DNA of 64,000 nt from Chlamydoabsidia padenii (taxonomy: Eukaryota > Mucoromycota > Mucoromycetes > Mucorales > Cunninghamellaceae), in assembly GCA_025330725.1 (NCBI GenBank), contig JAIWND010000006.1, forward strand, positions 434,001 to 498,000, in the 5' to 3' direction. The notes beneath the pieces are model-generated. The model had not been told where the DNA came from. It was given only the letters and a program-made list of their open reading frames with translations, and searched no databases. Both the position numbers and the translations under genes were made by a program. Positions 23,547 through 35,048 of the stretch are shown here, piece after piece. Every line of letters begins with the position of its first letter. Within the stretch, counting starts at the first letter, position 1.

Positions 23547-24078
23547 GAGAAGGCATAGCATCGTATTGTTTAGGTGAGGACACGTGGTGTAAGCTTGTTG
23601 ATGGTCTTGATCGAGGTGAAGCCAAATGTGGTCTGTTATCACTTGACACATTAGGAGAATGAAGTCCTTCTGAAGCACCTGGAGACTTTCCGTAGGGAGA
23701 TTGATGTAGATTTGGTAACCCACCATTGACACCACCACCATGTGCACCATGAGGACCATGAGGACCAGAGATAGGCGAAGGATGCTGAGAATGAGAAGAT
23801 CTACTATTATCTTGCATAATTGGGTTCATTTGTGATCGGTCAGAAGGTGTTGGTGCACGTCCTCCCCCACTACCAATGTCGGGAATACGTACATCTTCAC
23901 GAGTTGTAGGTGGAGGGTAAGATGAGGGCGGATAAGGTCCAGGTGATCGTCGACCAGAACCTGAAGAAGGCTGTTGTTGTTGCTGTTGCTGTTGCTGCTG
24001 AGATGGTGGTGGTGGGCCACTAGGCATAGGCAAATCACGCCCAGGTCCAGCATTGCCTTCATGAGGAGGAAGAGACTA

Positions 24079-24117
<39 letters not shown>

Positions 24118-26084
24118 AAACAGAAGTGTGATAAATGAATACAATGTCACCACGATTTAATTATTTAAATCTTTACTTACCATAGGTAGATGAGGAGGAG
24201 GGCCACGCTCTTCGACAGATCGTTGTTGTGGAGGATTCGGGCCGGTATGATAAGCACTCATACCACTTGGAGGTCCGCTAGGTGCTTGACTCTATAATGT
24301 TGGTTCAAAGAATAAAAAAGTTAATAACATGTTCATTTGTTCTTTCTCATATCACGACTCTTTTCGAAATAATCATTACCTGTCCATAAGCTGGCCCATT
24401 AAGAGGTTGCGCATTAGGCCCACTTTGGTATTGACTTGGGTTACTAACATCTTGAGGAGTAGGTGCACTACCAGGTCTATAGATAGAATCGAAAGTTCGT
24501 TAATAAGGAATAAGGTTAAAGACACGTACCCAAAGACTAACTTACGTTTGTGGTGTATGTGATTGAGATTTACGCAGCAGTTCCAACCGTTGTTTGATGT
24601 GAGGATTGGAAGGATCGAGTTCAGCTGCACGTTGATAGGCATCCAAGGCATCTTGAATTTGATTGTTACAGGATTCATAGAGAGTTCCAAGATCATACCA
24701 GACTTCACTAATATAAGGATTCAATCGAATAGCACGACTGTAAGCATCAAGCGCGTCCCTGTACTGTAAAGAGAGAAAGAAAAAAAAAAGAGTGGCAATC
24801 TTTAGTTGACCAGTTCGTTCCCATCATTTCCATACTCTCCCCTACCTGATTGATTTGATAATACAAAACACCAATGGAGCACCAAAAAGTTGGGTTCCTA
24901 GCGTCTCTGTAAACCGCCTGCTGATAAGCTTCATACGCCTTGTTGTAATTTTGTTCCGCCATGTAGCACCGACCAAGGAGATACCAGGATTGAGCATCAT
25001 TGCTGTCAGACTTCAAAGATCGAGTCAAGTATTGAATAGCCAAGGATTGATTACAGAATGAGGTGTTTTGTTGATGATAGAGCCAGCCCAGTTGTTGAAG
25101 CACCTTTGCATGATCAGGATTCTCGGCCAAGACACGTTCGTATGCTTCTTTTGCTTGTTCATACTGTTTTAAAAAAAATTGATTAGTTTTGCCATGATTG
25201 AGATGTCAGTTTGTTTAATTGATACCTACTTCTTTTTGTTGTTCATAAACATGACCAGTTTGGAACCAGATATCAGATTCTGTTAAAGGCCGAGGAGGTG
25301 ATTGAAGGATATAACGGAAGCACTATATAATAAAAGAGTTAACAAACCACCACCACCACCACCACCACCTTAACCTTATTCAATTTTCAATTACCTGAAG
25401 GGAGAGATCAAACTTTTGTTGTTGTTTGTAGATGATCCCCAGCCTAAAATAGATTTCATTCGCCTTTTCAAACTTGGGATCCATTTTCATGACAGCAGAG
25501 AAAGCTTCTTCAGCGTGTTCCAAGGAGCCATATCGATCGTAAAGGATACCAATACCATACCAGAGTTTAGGATCTTTTGGATTGGAGAGATGGTATAAAG
25601 CTTGTTGATAGGCATGGTAAGCTTCTTGAAGGTTGTCCATCATAAGATAACAGTGTCCCAGTGCCGCCCATGTTTCACCATTGTTTTCTTGAATGGCCAG
25701 AATGCGCTTAAAGTATTCAACAGCCTAACAAAAAAAAAAAGAAAAGTTTGTTAGTGAGTGGTCTACTATACATTACAATGAAGCATACGCCATTCTTACC
25801 CTTGCGAATTGTTCACGCCCACGACAAAGAGAAGCAATTTGGGTCAAGGCGACAATGGAGTAAGGATTATGTCGCAAGGCAGATTCATAGCAATTCATAG
25901 CCTTTTCATAATCAGTCATCATTTCGGCAAGGTTTCCTAAATAACAATAAAATATAGTTAGTTATCAGATGGAACACCCATTAAACAATATCTTGTTACC
26001 CATAGTGAGCCAAGTCTGTTCGTTAATCGCTGCTAGTTTTTGAGCCGTGGTAGTAGGCTGCGGTGGTGGTCCAGTGGCAGCCAT
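22057..26084 (-). CDS. SSN6: Cyc8/Ssn6-type TPR transcriptional corepressor
   Basis: Multi-exon gene read from 26084 to 22057. The N-terminus starts MAATGPPPQP and runs into about ten TPR repeats (exons from about 26000 to 24540). The first repeat, WLTMGNLAEMMTDYEKAMNCYESALRHNPYS (shown as two blocks here: WLTMGNLAEMM and YESALRHNPYS), matches Cyc8, as do YGIGILYDRYGSLEHAEEAF, YFRLGIIYKQQQKFD and WYLLGRCYMAEQNYNKAYEAY. The C-terminal half is disordered and Pro/His/Ser-rich, with a polyQ tract of roughly 50 residues (23389-23550) and an acidic tail. With Tup1 this protein forms a general corepressor recruited by DNA-binding factors. A likely 5' UTR intron runs from about 26432 (GTAAGTGC donor) to 26161. 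The start at 26084 is the only in-frame ATG ahead of the first TPR. Confidence 0.92.
23389..23550 (-). repeat. PolyQ-encoding CAR repeat in Cyc8
   Basis: About 50 uninterrupted CAA/CAG codons on the coding strand. The mixture of CAA and CAG should limit slippage. A second short Q run lies near 23968-24000. Confidence 0.9.
24079..24115. repeat. A homopolymer in Cyc8 intron
   Basis: About 37 A on the plus strand; on the coding strand it is a T run near the 3' splice site of the intron before the disordered C-terminal exon. Confidence 0.75.
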
Positions 26085-27527
26085 GATGATGTTGTTGTTA
26101 TTGTTGTTTCTTGTTGTTGATGAGGTTGTTGAAGGAATTGATACCAAAGAGAATACAATCTAGGGAAGGGTAAAAAAAAAGGGGGGAGGGAATGAGGATG
26201 ACAAGATTAACAACAAGAGAGGAAGAAGAGAGACAAAAAAAAAAGTGTGAAAGATTTTTATACGTCACAGCCCTAAAAAATTCAAATTGCCCTCCCCCCA
26301 AAAATCCAACCCCCACCGCCCGACCCACGCATCATCTCTGAAGAATAGAAAATTCAAAGTCCAACCAAGATGTATAAACCCAACCATGTATTAAAAAAAA
26401 AAACAATCCCCAATACTTCTTATCGCACTTACCTTGTGAGAAGTCCAAAGGTATGATGTTGATCAGTAGTAGTGTTAGTTACCGTTGTTAGGATGGATTG
26501 TTCGAGTCCAAAAAGGGAAGCGTGTTTAGAAGGATAAAGTAAAATATGTTAAAAAGAAGAAGTAGAAGAAGAAAAAGGGAAAAGAAAAGGAAAAGAGAAA
26601 GAGAAAAGATATAACGTGTGGTGAGGTATTTGACCAGTTGTTGTTTATTGGAGAGGAGAGGGTTGGTGGATGGGGGGTGTGATGGTCGATTTAGTGTGAC
26701 AAAAACGTTTGAACGTTAAAAAAAGGTGTTCCCGAGTCAGAAAAAAAAATAGGGTTTATGAATCTCTTTTCTTTTCAACCCATTCTGTATTTGGTAAACG
26801 AAGATCAATTGCCTGTAACCATGCACTTCCTTTTTTAGATCAAGGCGAATGAATGGAACTGGGACGAAACTTTTTTGTAATCATCACATATATATATCCT
26901 ATATGATGTTGAATCATTCCCTTGCTGTAAATAGAATACCTTTTTATTTTCTATGGACCGACCCAGAGAAAAGTAACTCCCTTTTATGCGATTCAAGATC
27001 GAGAATATTCAATCGGCGCTTTAACAATTCGAAGCATACAGCAGTTTGAACAAGGGATGAGGTGATAGCATGTTTGGATCTCATGATCAAATGTTTGATA
27101 GAGTCATTGGATATTTTGACATTGGGGAATATTGTAGGACAAGAGGAGGATGAGAAACAGGGCCTTTTCCCCAAAACAATAAAGTCGAAAGAGTCTTTCG
27201 GACCATCGTCCGTTTTACCAAAAAAAAAAAAAAAAGGAACGGATTGCCCGATGAAAGGTTTGAGTCAATTGTATCAATGATGTTTATTGAATTCCCGATC
27301 ACCGAAACAATCCATCCAGACATGCGCCCACCTTTAAAATCATGCACCCAATGAAATCCCATTGAGGGAAAAAAAGTCATTCATCAAGTCAAATCCTATT
27401 AATCATCAATACATTCTGTTTTGATAGTTGCATCCCTTCGAATCATCAAGTTTTTATTAATATTTGTTCAAAAAAAAAAAAAAAAAGGCATAACAACCAT
27501 CTATATAACTACCAAATCTATTCTACA
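26085..27527. other. Cyc8 upstream region and RPB6 3' region
   Basis: About 1.4 kb without a supported protein gene. The first part holds the Cyc8 leader and its probable 5' UTR intron (about 26161-26432), then GA-rich DNA and AACGTTTGAACGTT near 26705-26718. A motif-like CGGCGCTTTAA lies at 27014-27024 and TTGAATTCCCG near 27288-27298. Short open frames at 26849-27049 and 27062-27280 look accidental. Confidence 0.45.
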
Positions 27528-28159
27528 ATCAAATCCTTGACGTTCCAATCTTCATAAGTCCCATCAGGCATAAACCGCCGTACAATCAATGGAATCTTCT
27601 TTTCCCGCAATTCCTTCATTGCAATCACCAAAGGATCAGATTCACCATCCAGTTCTACCGTCACAGGTGCATTCAAACTATATTAAAATCAACAAGCATG
27701 TGAGTCAAGTATCCTTTCTTCCCTCACTGTCCCTGAACTTGCCTAAGCTGAAGAGCACGAGTTCCCAAGATACGCGCTCTTTCGTATTTCGTCATATAAG
27801 GTGTGGTGGTCTTTTCTTTGTTTTCGCCTCCTTGATGGTTTGTCGTCCCGTTTACTGTGTTTTCTTCAAGTATCATGACAGCATCCTGTTCTTGAGTTTG
27901 TTCCATTTCATGATCCACATCGACGTTTTCGGTTTCATAATCATCGTAATCGAACTAGTAATATAAGCAGTTCAAGTCATCAGTTAGTTTTATCAATGTA
28001 GGTGTGATTTGTATCCCTCTTTCAACTTACGTTGTCGCCAGCGCCTTCGTAGCTAGAGTAAACAAGGTGAAAGAATGAGTTGAAAATATAAGAATGTTGA
28101 TCTAGACATTGTATAGTGTTTACTTACTCGTTAATTTCGTTGTTTTCGTTATCAGACAT
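27528..28159 (-). CDS. RPB6: RPB6, shared RNA polymerase subunit ABC23
   Basis: Small subunit common to RNA polymerases I, II and III, needed for assembly and clamp stability. Four exons: 28159-28128, 28052-28031, an acidic exon ending at 27743, and 27677-27528. The N-terminus is acidic ([11 protein letters not shown], then many D/E). The conserved core is [21 protein letters not shown], followed after the last intron by [17 protein letters not shown], the basic KELREKRIPLIVRR, and the C-terminal [12 protein letters not shown]. The last intron (27742-27678, 65 nt) must use a GC donor (AG|GCAAGT) to keep the invariant core in frame. It is head to head with MOG1, 191 bp apart. Confidence 0.94.
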
Positions 28160-28276
28160 GGTTTGTGAGTGGATATAAATGAAAGAAGTGAAGAAAGAGA
28201 AGGAGAAGAGAATTTTCCCAACTTTTTGTTAGAAGCTGAAGATAAATAAGCCACCCCTCTCCGCTCTTGCCACATT

Positions 28277-28287
28277 TTCAAACGCCG
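28277..28287 (-). promoter_or_regulatory. CGGCGTTTGAA motif in RPB6-MOG1 promoter
   Basis: Variant of the recurring motif, 118 bp from the RPB6 start and 64 bp from the MOG1 start. Confidence 0.5.
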
Positions 28288-28350
28288 ATAGAGACACGCC
28301 ATGCAAAGAAGAATTAAGCAAGAATCCTTCCTTCTTCTTTGTCTATCCTA

Positions 28351-29167
28351 ATGAATAAACAAGGCTTATATGGTGGTGCAATTTATACAGCAATCAAGTC
28401 TTCGTATGTCGATGCCAGGTAAATAAAGCTTACTTTGATAGTAGGAACTTTTAATTCGACCTCATCTTTTTACCACTTGTCTTTTTTTTTATGATTAGTC
28501 AAATACGACAGATTCCTGATAACCAAGAAGTATTTGTCGATATGCAAACACAACAAAGCCTTATTATAGAACTATTGGAAAAGGTGGAACAACTGGATGA
28601 AGACTGTGCAAAGTAATTATAGGGTTTGGTACTCTTACAGTGCTGTGCTCATGATATTAATGATCTTCTTTTCTTCTTTTTTACTAGGTTCCACTTTGAA
28701 CAAATTGCTGAACACAATAATGCTACTAGCTACTCCATCGAAAGCATCGAACATGAAAGTGTAGATATTGCAGCACCTAAACTACCGTAAGTGAATCATT
28801 TTAACAAGGAAGGAGGAGAAGGAGGAGGAGCAAACTGTTACTCATCTCAACTGATACACTTTAATTATATTGGGGGCGTAGACTTGATACCACGATATAC
28901 TTTGTACGAGGGATTCAAAACGTTGCCAAATTCAATGAAGAAGCCGTCAATCATGTGGAACTGGTGATGGCTGTGGTTCGACTGGAAAAGGTGGAAACTG
29001 ATTTGATCATCTCTCTCAACGCCCCTATTAAAGTGGCTCCCAATAGTAGCGAAATGAAGGATGTCAATCTTGTGGAACCTGCGGCACCTATTGCTCGGAT
29101 ATTGGAAGAAATCAAACTCGTTGTACAAAGCTTGGACATCCAAGACTGGGGTCTCTTTGGTGTATAG
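28351..29167 (+). CDS. MOG1: MOG1, Ran-GTPase-binding nuclear import factor
   Basis: Four exons beginning at 28351-28418. The protein (about 180 residues) starts MNKQGLYGGAIYTAI and has the diagnostic IRQIPDNQEVFVD block in exon 2, followed by a repeat of acidic helices and the C-terminal segment DIQDWGLFGV. Mog1 binds Gsp1/Ran, displaces nucleotide and supports nuclear protein import; the fold is PsbP-like. Introns are short, with CTAG, ACTAG and GTAG-type acceptors. The start is the first ATG and matches the family N-terminus. It is transcribed divergently from RPB6. Confidence 0.88.
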
Positions 29168-29394
29168 ATGTAGAAGTATGTAGTTCGTCATATCATTATT
29201 ATAACCCATATGCAATGTATCATTCAAATTAAAACATTAATAAACAATCCAGAATAAAAACAACAATAACATAAAAGTGTGCTTTATTGTGAGGGTTATC
29301 AAACAAGATGTATACAAGTGGATATCTAATATACTATAACAAAGGTATACTAACTATGTGTATAAGAGGATGGGTAACAAAATAGCAAGGTAAT

Positions 29395-30569
29395 CTAAAC
29401 TGCAGAACCATAGCCTTGGTCTTTACTTTGTTGAAGCAGGCGGGAATGTTCGTTGCTGTCAATGGAAGGTACGACCGAATTAGAGCCACGGACAGATGGA
29501 TAGATGGATGTGACAGATGCTTCATTGGATTGAGCTGAGGTTTGTTCAGCCAATTCAAATGCATCACCAAGCCAAAGAGCAGCACCAACAATATTGGTCC
29601 ACATGAATAACAAGTTGAAAATTGGTAATAATTCGAGCCCCACAGAGACGGCACCAAAATTACAGTATGACCAACGATGTTTCCATGCATGTCGACGAGA
29701 TTCGGTGACAGTCATACCCTTCAGCTCCAAATCATGATGAATAACCAAACCCCAACTACATTGATAATAAGCATCATTTAGTTTCCTTCTTTTTTTTTTT
29801 TTGTTATACCACCTCCATACTTACCACGCAGGGAAACCAGTGATGTAGCATTGAATAATAGTACCAACTACAGGAATCAAGGTCAAGGGCAAAGTAATGA
29901 TCAAAACCAATACCTATCAAAGAAGAAGAGAAGAAGAAAAAAAAAGTATTCTTTAGTAAGCCATAATCTATCCCCATTTTGGAATATACTTTACCCGAGC
30001 CAAAACCAGGAAAAAGACCAAGAGGAGACTAGAGGATAAGCTTCGGCAACAACGGACGAGACCTGGAATCTCTTGCCCGTTATTCAACATCCGATCCAAT
30101 CCGCGGGCCTTGAGTGTGGCGTCAAATAAGGCATCTTGGAAAAAGGGGAGCAAGATGGCGTAACAGAGAAGGTCAAGGATGGCAGATTCAAGAAGACCAA
30201 GGACAACAGATACAATCCAAGCGAATACACCTGGCCAATGATGTTGTTCCAAAGCGTGAGCTTGCCAAGGGATAAAATAGACCACAGCAAGTACGAGAGA
30301 GGCCACACCAAAACCAAGTGTCAAGAGGAACGGTAACAAGGTCTTGAGCCATAGTTCCTATTATTATATGAGTAAAAGAGAAAAGGATGAGTTTTGAAGA
30401 AGGACAGTAACACCATTGGGTTTCCCTTCCCCCGCAAAGAAAAAAAAAAGAGAGAGAGAGAGAGAAAACCAGCATTGAAGCAAGGGGATGTTATTAATTT
30501 ACTTACCTTTGGGTGGGTAAAGAAGAAGGCAATACCTTTCAAAGGGTAAACAGAAGATGGTGGGAGCAT
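29395..30569 (-). CDS. EI24/CysZ-like multi-pass membrane protein
   Basis: Four exons on the minus strand, starting MLPPSSVYPLKGIAFF at 30569 and ending in EHSRLLQQSKDQGYGSAV. The hydrophobic profile shows about six helices. Typical EI24-family blocks are the N-terminal YPLKGIAFFFTHP, the middle LPFFQDALFD, PLTLIPVVGTIIQCYITGFPA and the C-terminal RWSYCNFGAVSVGLELLPIFN. EI24 proteins are ER or endolysosomal membrane proteins linked in animals to autophagy and ER contacts; fungal homologues are poorly studied. The Ser-rich C-terminus is cytosolic by prediction. A motif copy is 104 bp upstream. Confidence 0.8.
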
Positions 30570-30945
30570 AATGATTGGAAAAGTGAAAGAGAAGCGAAAG
30601 AAAAGAAGAAAAAAAATGGCGGCAACTTTTACAAAAAAAGTAAGGCACATTTGATTTCCAGCTATACAGTATTTTAAATTCCGATCCAAAGAGATCACTA
30701 ATGGGCACAGTACATGATCATGTCTGTGGTTTTTTTTTTATTATTCAAAAGAGATAATGGTAATGATGGTAATGAAAAAGAGAATAGATGATTTTTATAA
30801 ACTAGTAAAGAGTAGTAACAAACTAGGGATAAAAAATAAGTAAAAGAAAAAGCGATAAAACAAACTAATCTAGAGGGTAACAAGTAATATGTAGGTGGTA
30901 AAGTGAGTTAGGTAGATAAAAGAAAAAAAAAAGGGGTAACGGGGA
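30570..30945. other. EI24 promoter and RGS-gene 3' region
   Basis: Contains the motif CGGAATTTAAA (minus) at 30673-30683, 104 bp from the EI24 start. The rest is purine-rich 3' UTR of the next gene. Confidence 0.5.
30673..30683 (-). promoter_or_regulatory. CGGAATTTAAA motif upstream of EI24
   Basis: Family member 104 bp upstream of the start codon, in the same orientation as the gene. Confidence 0.5.
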
Positions 30946-31175
30946 TCATAGTCTCTTTGAAGGGACAGCACAAAAGATGACAGTGAGGACAATAGCAATG
31001 ATAAAGCTAGTGACCAATAACCAAATAGACCTTGACCATAGTATACGCTTGACTTGAGGTTGTTTGATTTTATTAAAATGGAAGGTAGTCGTTTCACTAT
31101 TAAACAAAACAATAAAGAACATGAGTTTGATTAGTTTCAATTTCATTACTCCTTCTTTGTATATATCCATTCTTG

Positions 31176-31213
<38 letters not shown>

Positions 31214-32032
31214 CTTTCTTCCTTTTTACCTTGTATTGAATAGTAATACCCACAGAGGGTCCAATCCGGTTAAGAAGACCAATACGTTCAATACACCAAT
31301 CCAGAAAGGTAATAAGACCCACCATCGTACACCCCAAGGAGAATAGCCCAAGAAGATCAAACTGAGTCCAGTTGCAAATGCTGCCAAGAGAGCCACCAAA
31401 CCAATTACCAATCGTCCTAATTGTTGCCATAAAGTGACATTCCCCCATACCTTGATACGTAAAAACTTTGGATAAGCCTGCCGTTGCATTAATTCAAATA
31501 GATATTCTTTGGCTTCCATAAATACTGCAGGATCATCACGATGTTCTTGTTCCAATAAGGCCCTGGTGCTGTTTTTTAATCCCAAAGGTAGTTGTGTGAG
31601 TTCTTTGGCGGCAGAAGGTACTAGATATCGAAGAAGAATGTGTTGTGCTGAATCACTAACGTCTTGTCGACTAGGTACTTTGGCGTTGCTTTCCACTGTT
31701 TCGGGTGACAAGACCGATTCAGTATCACCTTCGTTTAATTGCTTTTCAGTATGGTTGGGGTTGGAGAGATGAGATAGACGACTAAGGACACGTGGCGAGT
31801 GGAATCCTTCTACTAGGTCATCTTCAGTGAGTCGTCCTGTTCTATGCATCGATCGTATATAACGTCGCCACAATTGTTCATGATGTTGTACGTCCAGGTA
31901 AAAATCCAATACTTCTTCCATATGTAGTCGATCCCTCATAACAATGTAATAGTTATAAAGGCATATTGGTGGTAACGTTTTACGAGTCAATACTTGCTGT
32001 AAAGTAGGTAAACTATTGTGTGTTTCATTCAT
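30946..32032 (-). CDS. Rax1-like RGS-domain membrane protein
   Basis: Two exons (32032-31230 and about 31101-30946) encode about 320 residues. The N-terminal RGS domain has the opening LPTLQQVLTRKTLPPICLYNYY, LDFYLDVQHHEQLWRRY and, late, the DPAVFMEAKEYLFELMQRQAYPKF-like end (here split: DPAVFMEAKEYLFELM, AYPKFL). Three or four membrane helices follow, the last in exon 2 (SIWLLVTSFIIAIVLTVIF). This RGS-plus-C-terminal-TM layout matches fungal Rax1, which marks bud sites in yeast; in filamentous relatives the role is in polarity. The intron holds a T run of about 36 nt (31178-31213). The exact splice positions at the 3' side are inferred from frame. Confidence 0.82.
31178..31213. repeat. T homopolymer in RGS gene intron
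   Basis: About 36 T on the plus strand, i.e. an A run on the coding strand soon after the donor. Confidence 0.8.
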
Positions 32033-32144
32033 CGCATTAAAAAGGGAAGAAGAAGAAGAAGAAAAAAGGGGGGAGAGAGAGAGGAAAAATAAAAAGAGAG
32101 GGATATAAAAGGATTCGAAGCACAAGTGTACCAAACATTTGCTT

Positions 32145-32155
32145 TTCAAATCCCG
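32145..32155 (-). promoter_or_regulatory. CGGGATTTGAA motif upstream of RGS gene
   Basis: Exact core, 113 bp upstream of the start codon at 32032. Confidence 0.55.
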
Positions 32156-32366
32156 AAAATTGATTTTTTTTTTTTTTTTTTTGGATGCTTGTTTTCGATC
32201 AAAAGGAGTAAGTTGGGAAATTTGAATGTATTACCCCAGTTTTGTTTTAATGCGCAATTCATAATAAACGTTATTGTGATACGGCTGTTAAATGTTTATC
32301 TTTTGAAGACATGGACCATCATGCGCAAAGGGGAGGTTATCACATAAACCAAGGTGACTAAAATAT

Positions 32367-32377
32367 TTCAATTCCCG
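32367..32377 (-). promoter_or_regulatory. CGGGAATTGAA motif upstream of phosphoesterase
   Basis: One-mismatch family member, 88 bp upstream of the start codon at 32465. Confidence 0.45.
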
Positions 32378-32464
32378 ACGCTCCAGTCCAAGCCTATTCA
32401 TGCTTCAAAGCTGCGGGTTTATTCGATTTTTCTTTCTTTCTTTCTTTCTTTCTTTCTTTACGAA

Positions 32465-33382
32465 ATGTTTGTCACAAACCAACTAGACGACTTGCCTGAA
32501 AAGAAGGACGGCACTACTCGATTCGTATGCATGTCGGATACTCATGGCAAAACCTCCTTTAAGTTTGATGTACCTGACGGCGATGTATTTAGTAAGTTGG
32601 TCGACTCCCATCCCACGCCAGTACTAATTCACTTTATGTTTTTTTTATACTAATGTAGTTCATGCTGGTGATCTAACAAGATATGGTAGAGCCAGTGAAT
32701 TCGAACCAACCATTGACTGGATCAAAACTCTACCACACAAGTAAGTAGAAAGAAAAGGTTAGGGCTGAATGACTACATTGACGTGTACCAACCTTTTTTT
32801 TTTTTTTTTTTTTTTTTTTTCGAACTAGGGTAAAAATCGTTACAGCAGGAAATCACGACCACGTATTGGACGAAGTATTTGGGTTAATCACACGGAAACA
32901 ACATGTCCTCACCCAATTCCAGCAGGCGGGAATTACTTATCTGGAGCATGAATCATATCAACTACCAGCATCTTTGGGCGGTCATCGACTCTTCGTATCA
33001 CCTTACGCTCCCATGCATCTTGGTGGAGCATTTATGCCAACGGGCAGTTTAGAGCGTAAGTGGATACTTATATATAACTAGCATGATCAACTCACTCATT
33101 CATTTTATTATAGGTTATTGGCAAGATATACCAGAGTCGATTGATATACTAGTGACTCATACTCCTCCTCGTGGCTATTTGGATCAAACAAGAAGTGGAT
33201 TACATGTTGGCTGTCCTTCTCTCACCAATAAAATACAAGCTATTCAACCCAAGGTCTCCATTTTTGGTCATATACATGAATCCAATGGCTATACAATAGA
33301 GAACGATATCCTTTATATCAATGCCTGTACTTCAAACCATAGATATCAACCCAATCAATTACCTGTAGTGTTTGATCTTTAA
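32465..33382 (+). CDS. Metallophosphoesterase, MPPED type
   Basis: Four exons encode about 225 residues. All dinuclear metal-site motifs of calcineurin-like phosphoesterases are present in order: SDTHG (exon 1), HAGDLT (exon 2), AGNHD (exon 3), VTHTPP and FGHIHE (exon 4). The compact size and the TPPRGYLDQT region match the MPPED1/2 group, which has metal-dependent phosphodiesterase activity in animals; the physiological substrate is unknown. Intron 2 contains a T run of about 28 nt (32793-32820). AATAAATAAAA follows at about 33430. Confidence 0.88.
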
Positions 33383-33516
33383 CTGCCTCTACCTTATAGT
33401 TTATGTATAATATAATAGATTCTTACAACAATAAATAAAAATAAAAAAAAAAAAAATAAAAGATGTCTTGACAACATCTTGAATGCGGCTGTGGGGTTTT
33501 GCTCTCCAATTTGAAA

Positions 33517-33527
33517 TTCAAATCCCG
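33517..33527 (-). promoter_or_regulatory. CGGGATTTGAA motif upstream of PC-esterase-like gene
   Basis: Exact core, 68 bp upstream of the start codon at 33595. Confidence 0.55.
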
Positions 33528-33594
33528 CATTTTCTTAACTTGTCTTCCAATTTTCTTTCTTTGTTCTACTTCTTTTCCCTTCTTCTTCATCTTG

Positions 33595-35048
33595 ATGTCT
33601 CAGCGCATTCACCAGCCCATGGCCAACAGAGGTTTAAGGCCTCTCTTCAAGTGGGCGCGCTTTTTGATTTATATCTTTATTGTATTCCTTCTATGTTATA
33701 CTTTTACCATTCTCAAACCATCCAACACCTCTTTTAACAACCAGACTCCTCAACAAGAACAACAACAGCAAAAGGACTCTGTGGACAACAATGATAACGA
33801 TGATCAAGCTATAAAGACATTTACTCCACTTTATCGTGATTTCCCATGGTATAAAGACATTCACCCACGAGTGGTCATGTTCGCCAACATTAGCACCACT
33901 CATTTTACCACAGCACAGCGGATCAAACTACAAGAATCCAAGGTCGACCAAGCGAAAAAACAAGCCAAAACATTCTTCAGTCAAATCCAACCACCTATTA
34001 TGATTCCTGTACCTGGTTCCAACAGTATCCGAACAACAGAAGCGGCTGATTCCTTGCGGGCAAGACTCCAATGTTGGACTCGTGGTCAATGGATTCCTTC
34101 CTCATCACCAATCCCTCGCAACAAGTTAATTCGTCACGTACAAGATCCTCTCTACAGTAGTTGCGACAAGCGGTTTTACAAATCTCATGCCACATCAATA
34201 CCTCGACCTGAAACACAATATCGGTGGGAACTCTCTGGTGGTGGTGGTGAATGTTCTCGCATGGTATTACCCAAACCAACTCCTCAACAATGGTGTCAAG
34301 TATTAAATGGTCGACATATTCTTGTGGTGGGTGACTTGGTCCAATATCAACTCCATGAACTTTTTTTGGATTCTCTTCGGGATGGACCCACCGTATGCTT
34401 TGGTGAACTGAACTGCAAAGGTAATAAAGGAAAGGAGGAGGGGGGACACAGGGAAATTCAACCCGATTCGATGATTACATAGATCATACAATATGCTCAG
34501 ACATGGATACAAGATTACGATACCTTCGAAATGATATTCTTGCCGATAATCGACAACACGACAATAATAATGGATCACCCTCTGGATCAATAGTGACCTG
34601 GCCATTTGTAGCAAGTAACATTCTCAAGGCATACCCAATCATCATCTTGAACCGATCACCTATTGTCGAAGATGACGACACCTTTATCACCAGCTTGATT
34701 CATACTATGGCTTATATTCGACGTACGGCACCTGACATTCTCATCATCTATCGATCTTCGGGTATTGGTCATCCTCACTGTGATGATGCGGACGGTCCAT
34801 TAACAAAACCTCTCAAGGATGGTGAACGGAAACGGTTGCCTTTTGGATGGGCTGAGTTGGAACGAAGGAATGCTATTGCTCGCGTGATCGTCGAGGAGGC
34901 GGGTGGGGTCTTTGTCGATCTGGCTGCACTATCGGATACTCGACCAGATGGTCATGTAGGAGGTCACGATTGCTTACGTTATTGTATTCCTGGTCCATTG
35001 GATACTTGGATGGACATTCTATACCAAGTGCTGGCTTCTTTGGGGTAA
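33595..35048 (+). CDS. PC-esterase-like type II membrane protein, probably inactive
   Basis: Two exons, joined after FGELNCK (donor near 34421, acceptor about 34484), give about 460 residues. The N-terminus is a short cytosolic tail, one membrane helix (FLIYIFIVFLLCYTFTI) and a Gln/Asn-rich stem, as in Golgi glycan-modifying enzymes. The lumenal domain resembles the PC-esterase/TBL/NXPE fold: GRHILVVGDLVQYQLHEL corresponds to the GDS block and GGHDCLRYCIPGPLDTW to the DxxH-W-C-LPG-DTW block. In both places the catalytic residue appears changed: GDS reads GDL, and DxxH reads DxxR. The protein may therefore be a pseudoenzyme, or the fold may use other residues. The start is the ATG that opens the basic tail. 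Confidence 0.72.

Larger units (their letters stand above)
32033..32464. other. Divergent promoter region (RGS gene / phosphoesterase)
   Basis: Holds two motif copies (32145-32155 and 32367-32377), each about 90-115 bp from the nearer start codon, a T run at 32164-32182 and a TTTC repeat (about 32430-32458) directly before the phosphoesterase ATG. Confidence 0.55.

Noticed and set aside
23004..23759. 251-codon frame rich in Asn and its plus-strand Val/Leu counterparts
   Set aside because: These are shifted or antisense readings of the Cyc8 polyQ repeat.
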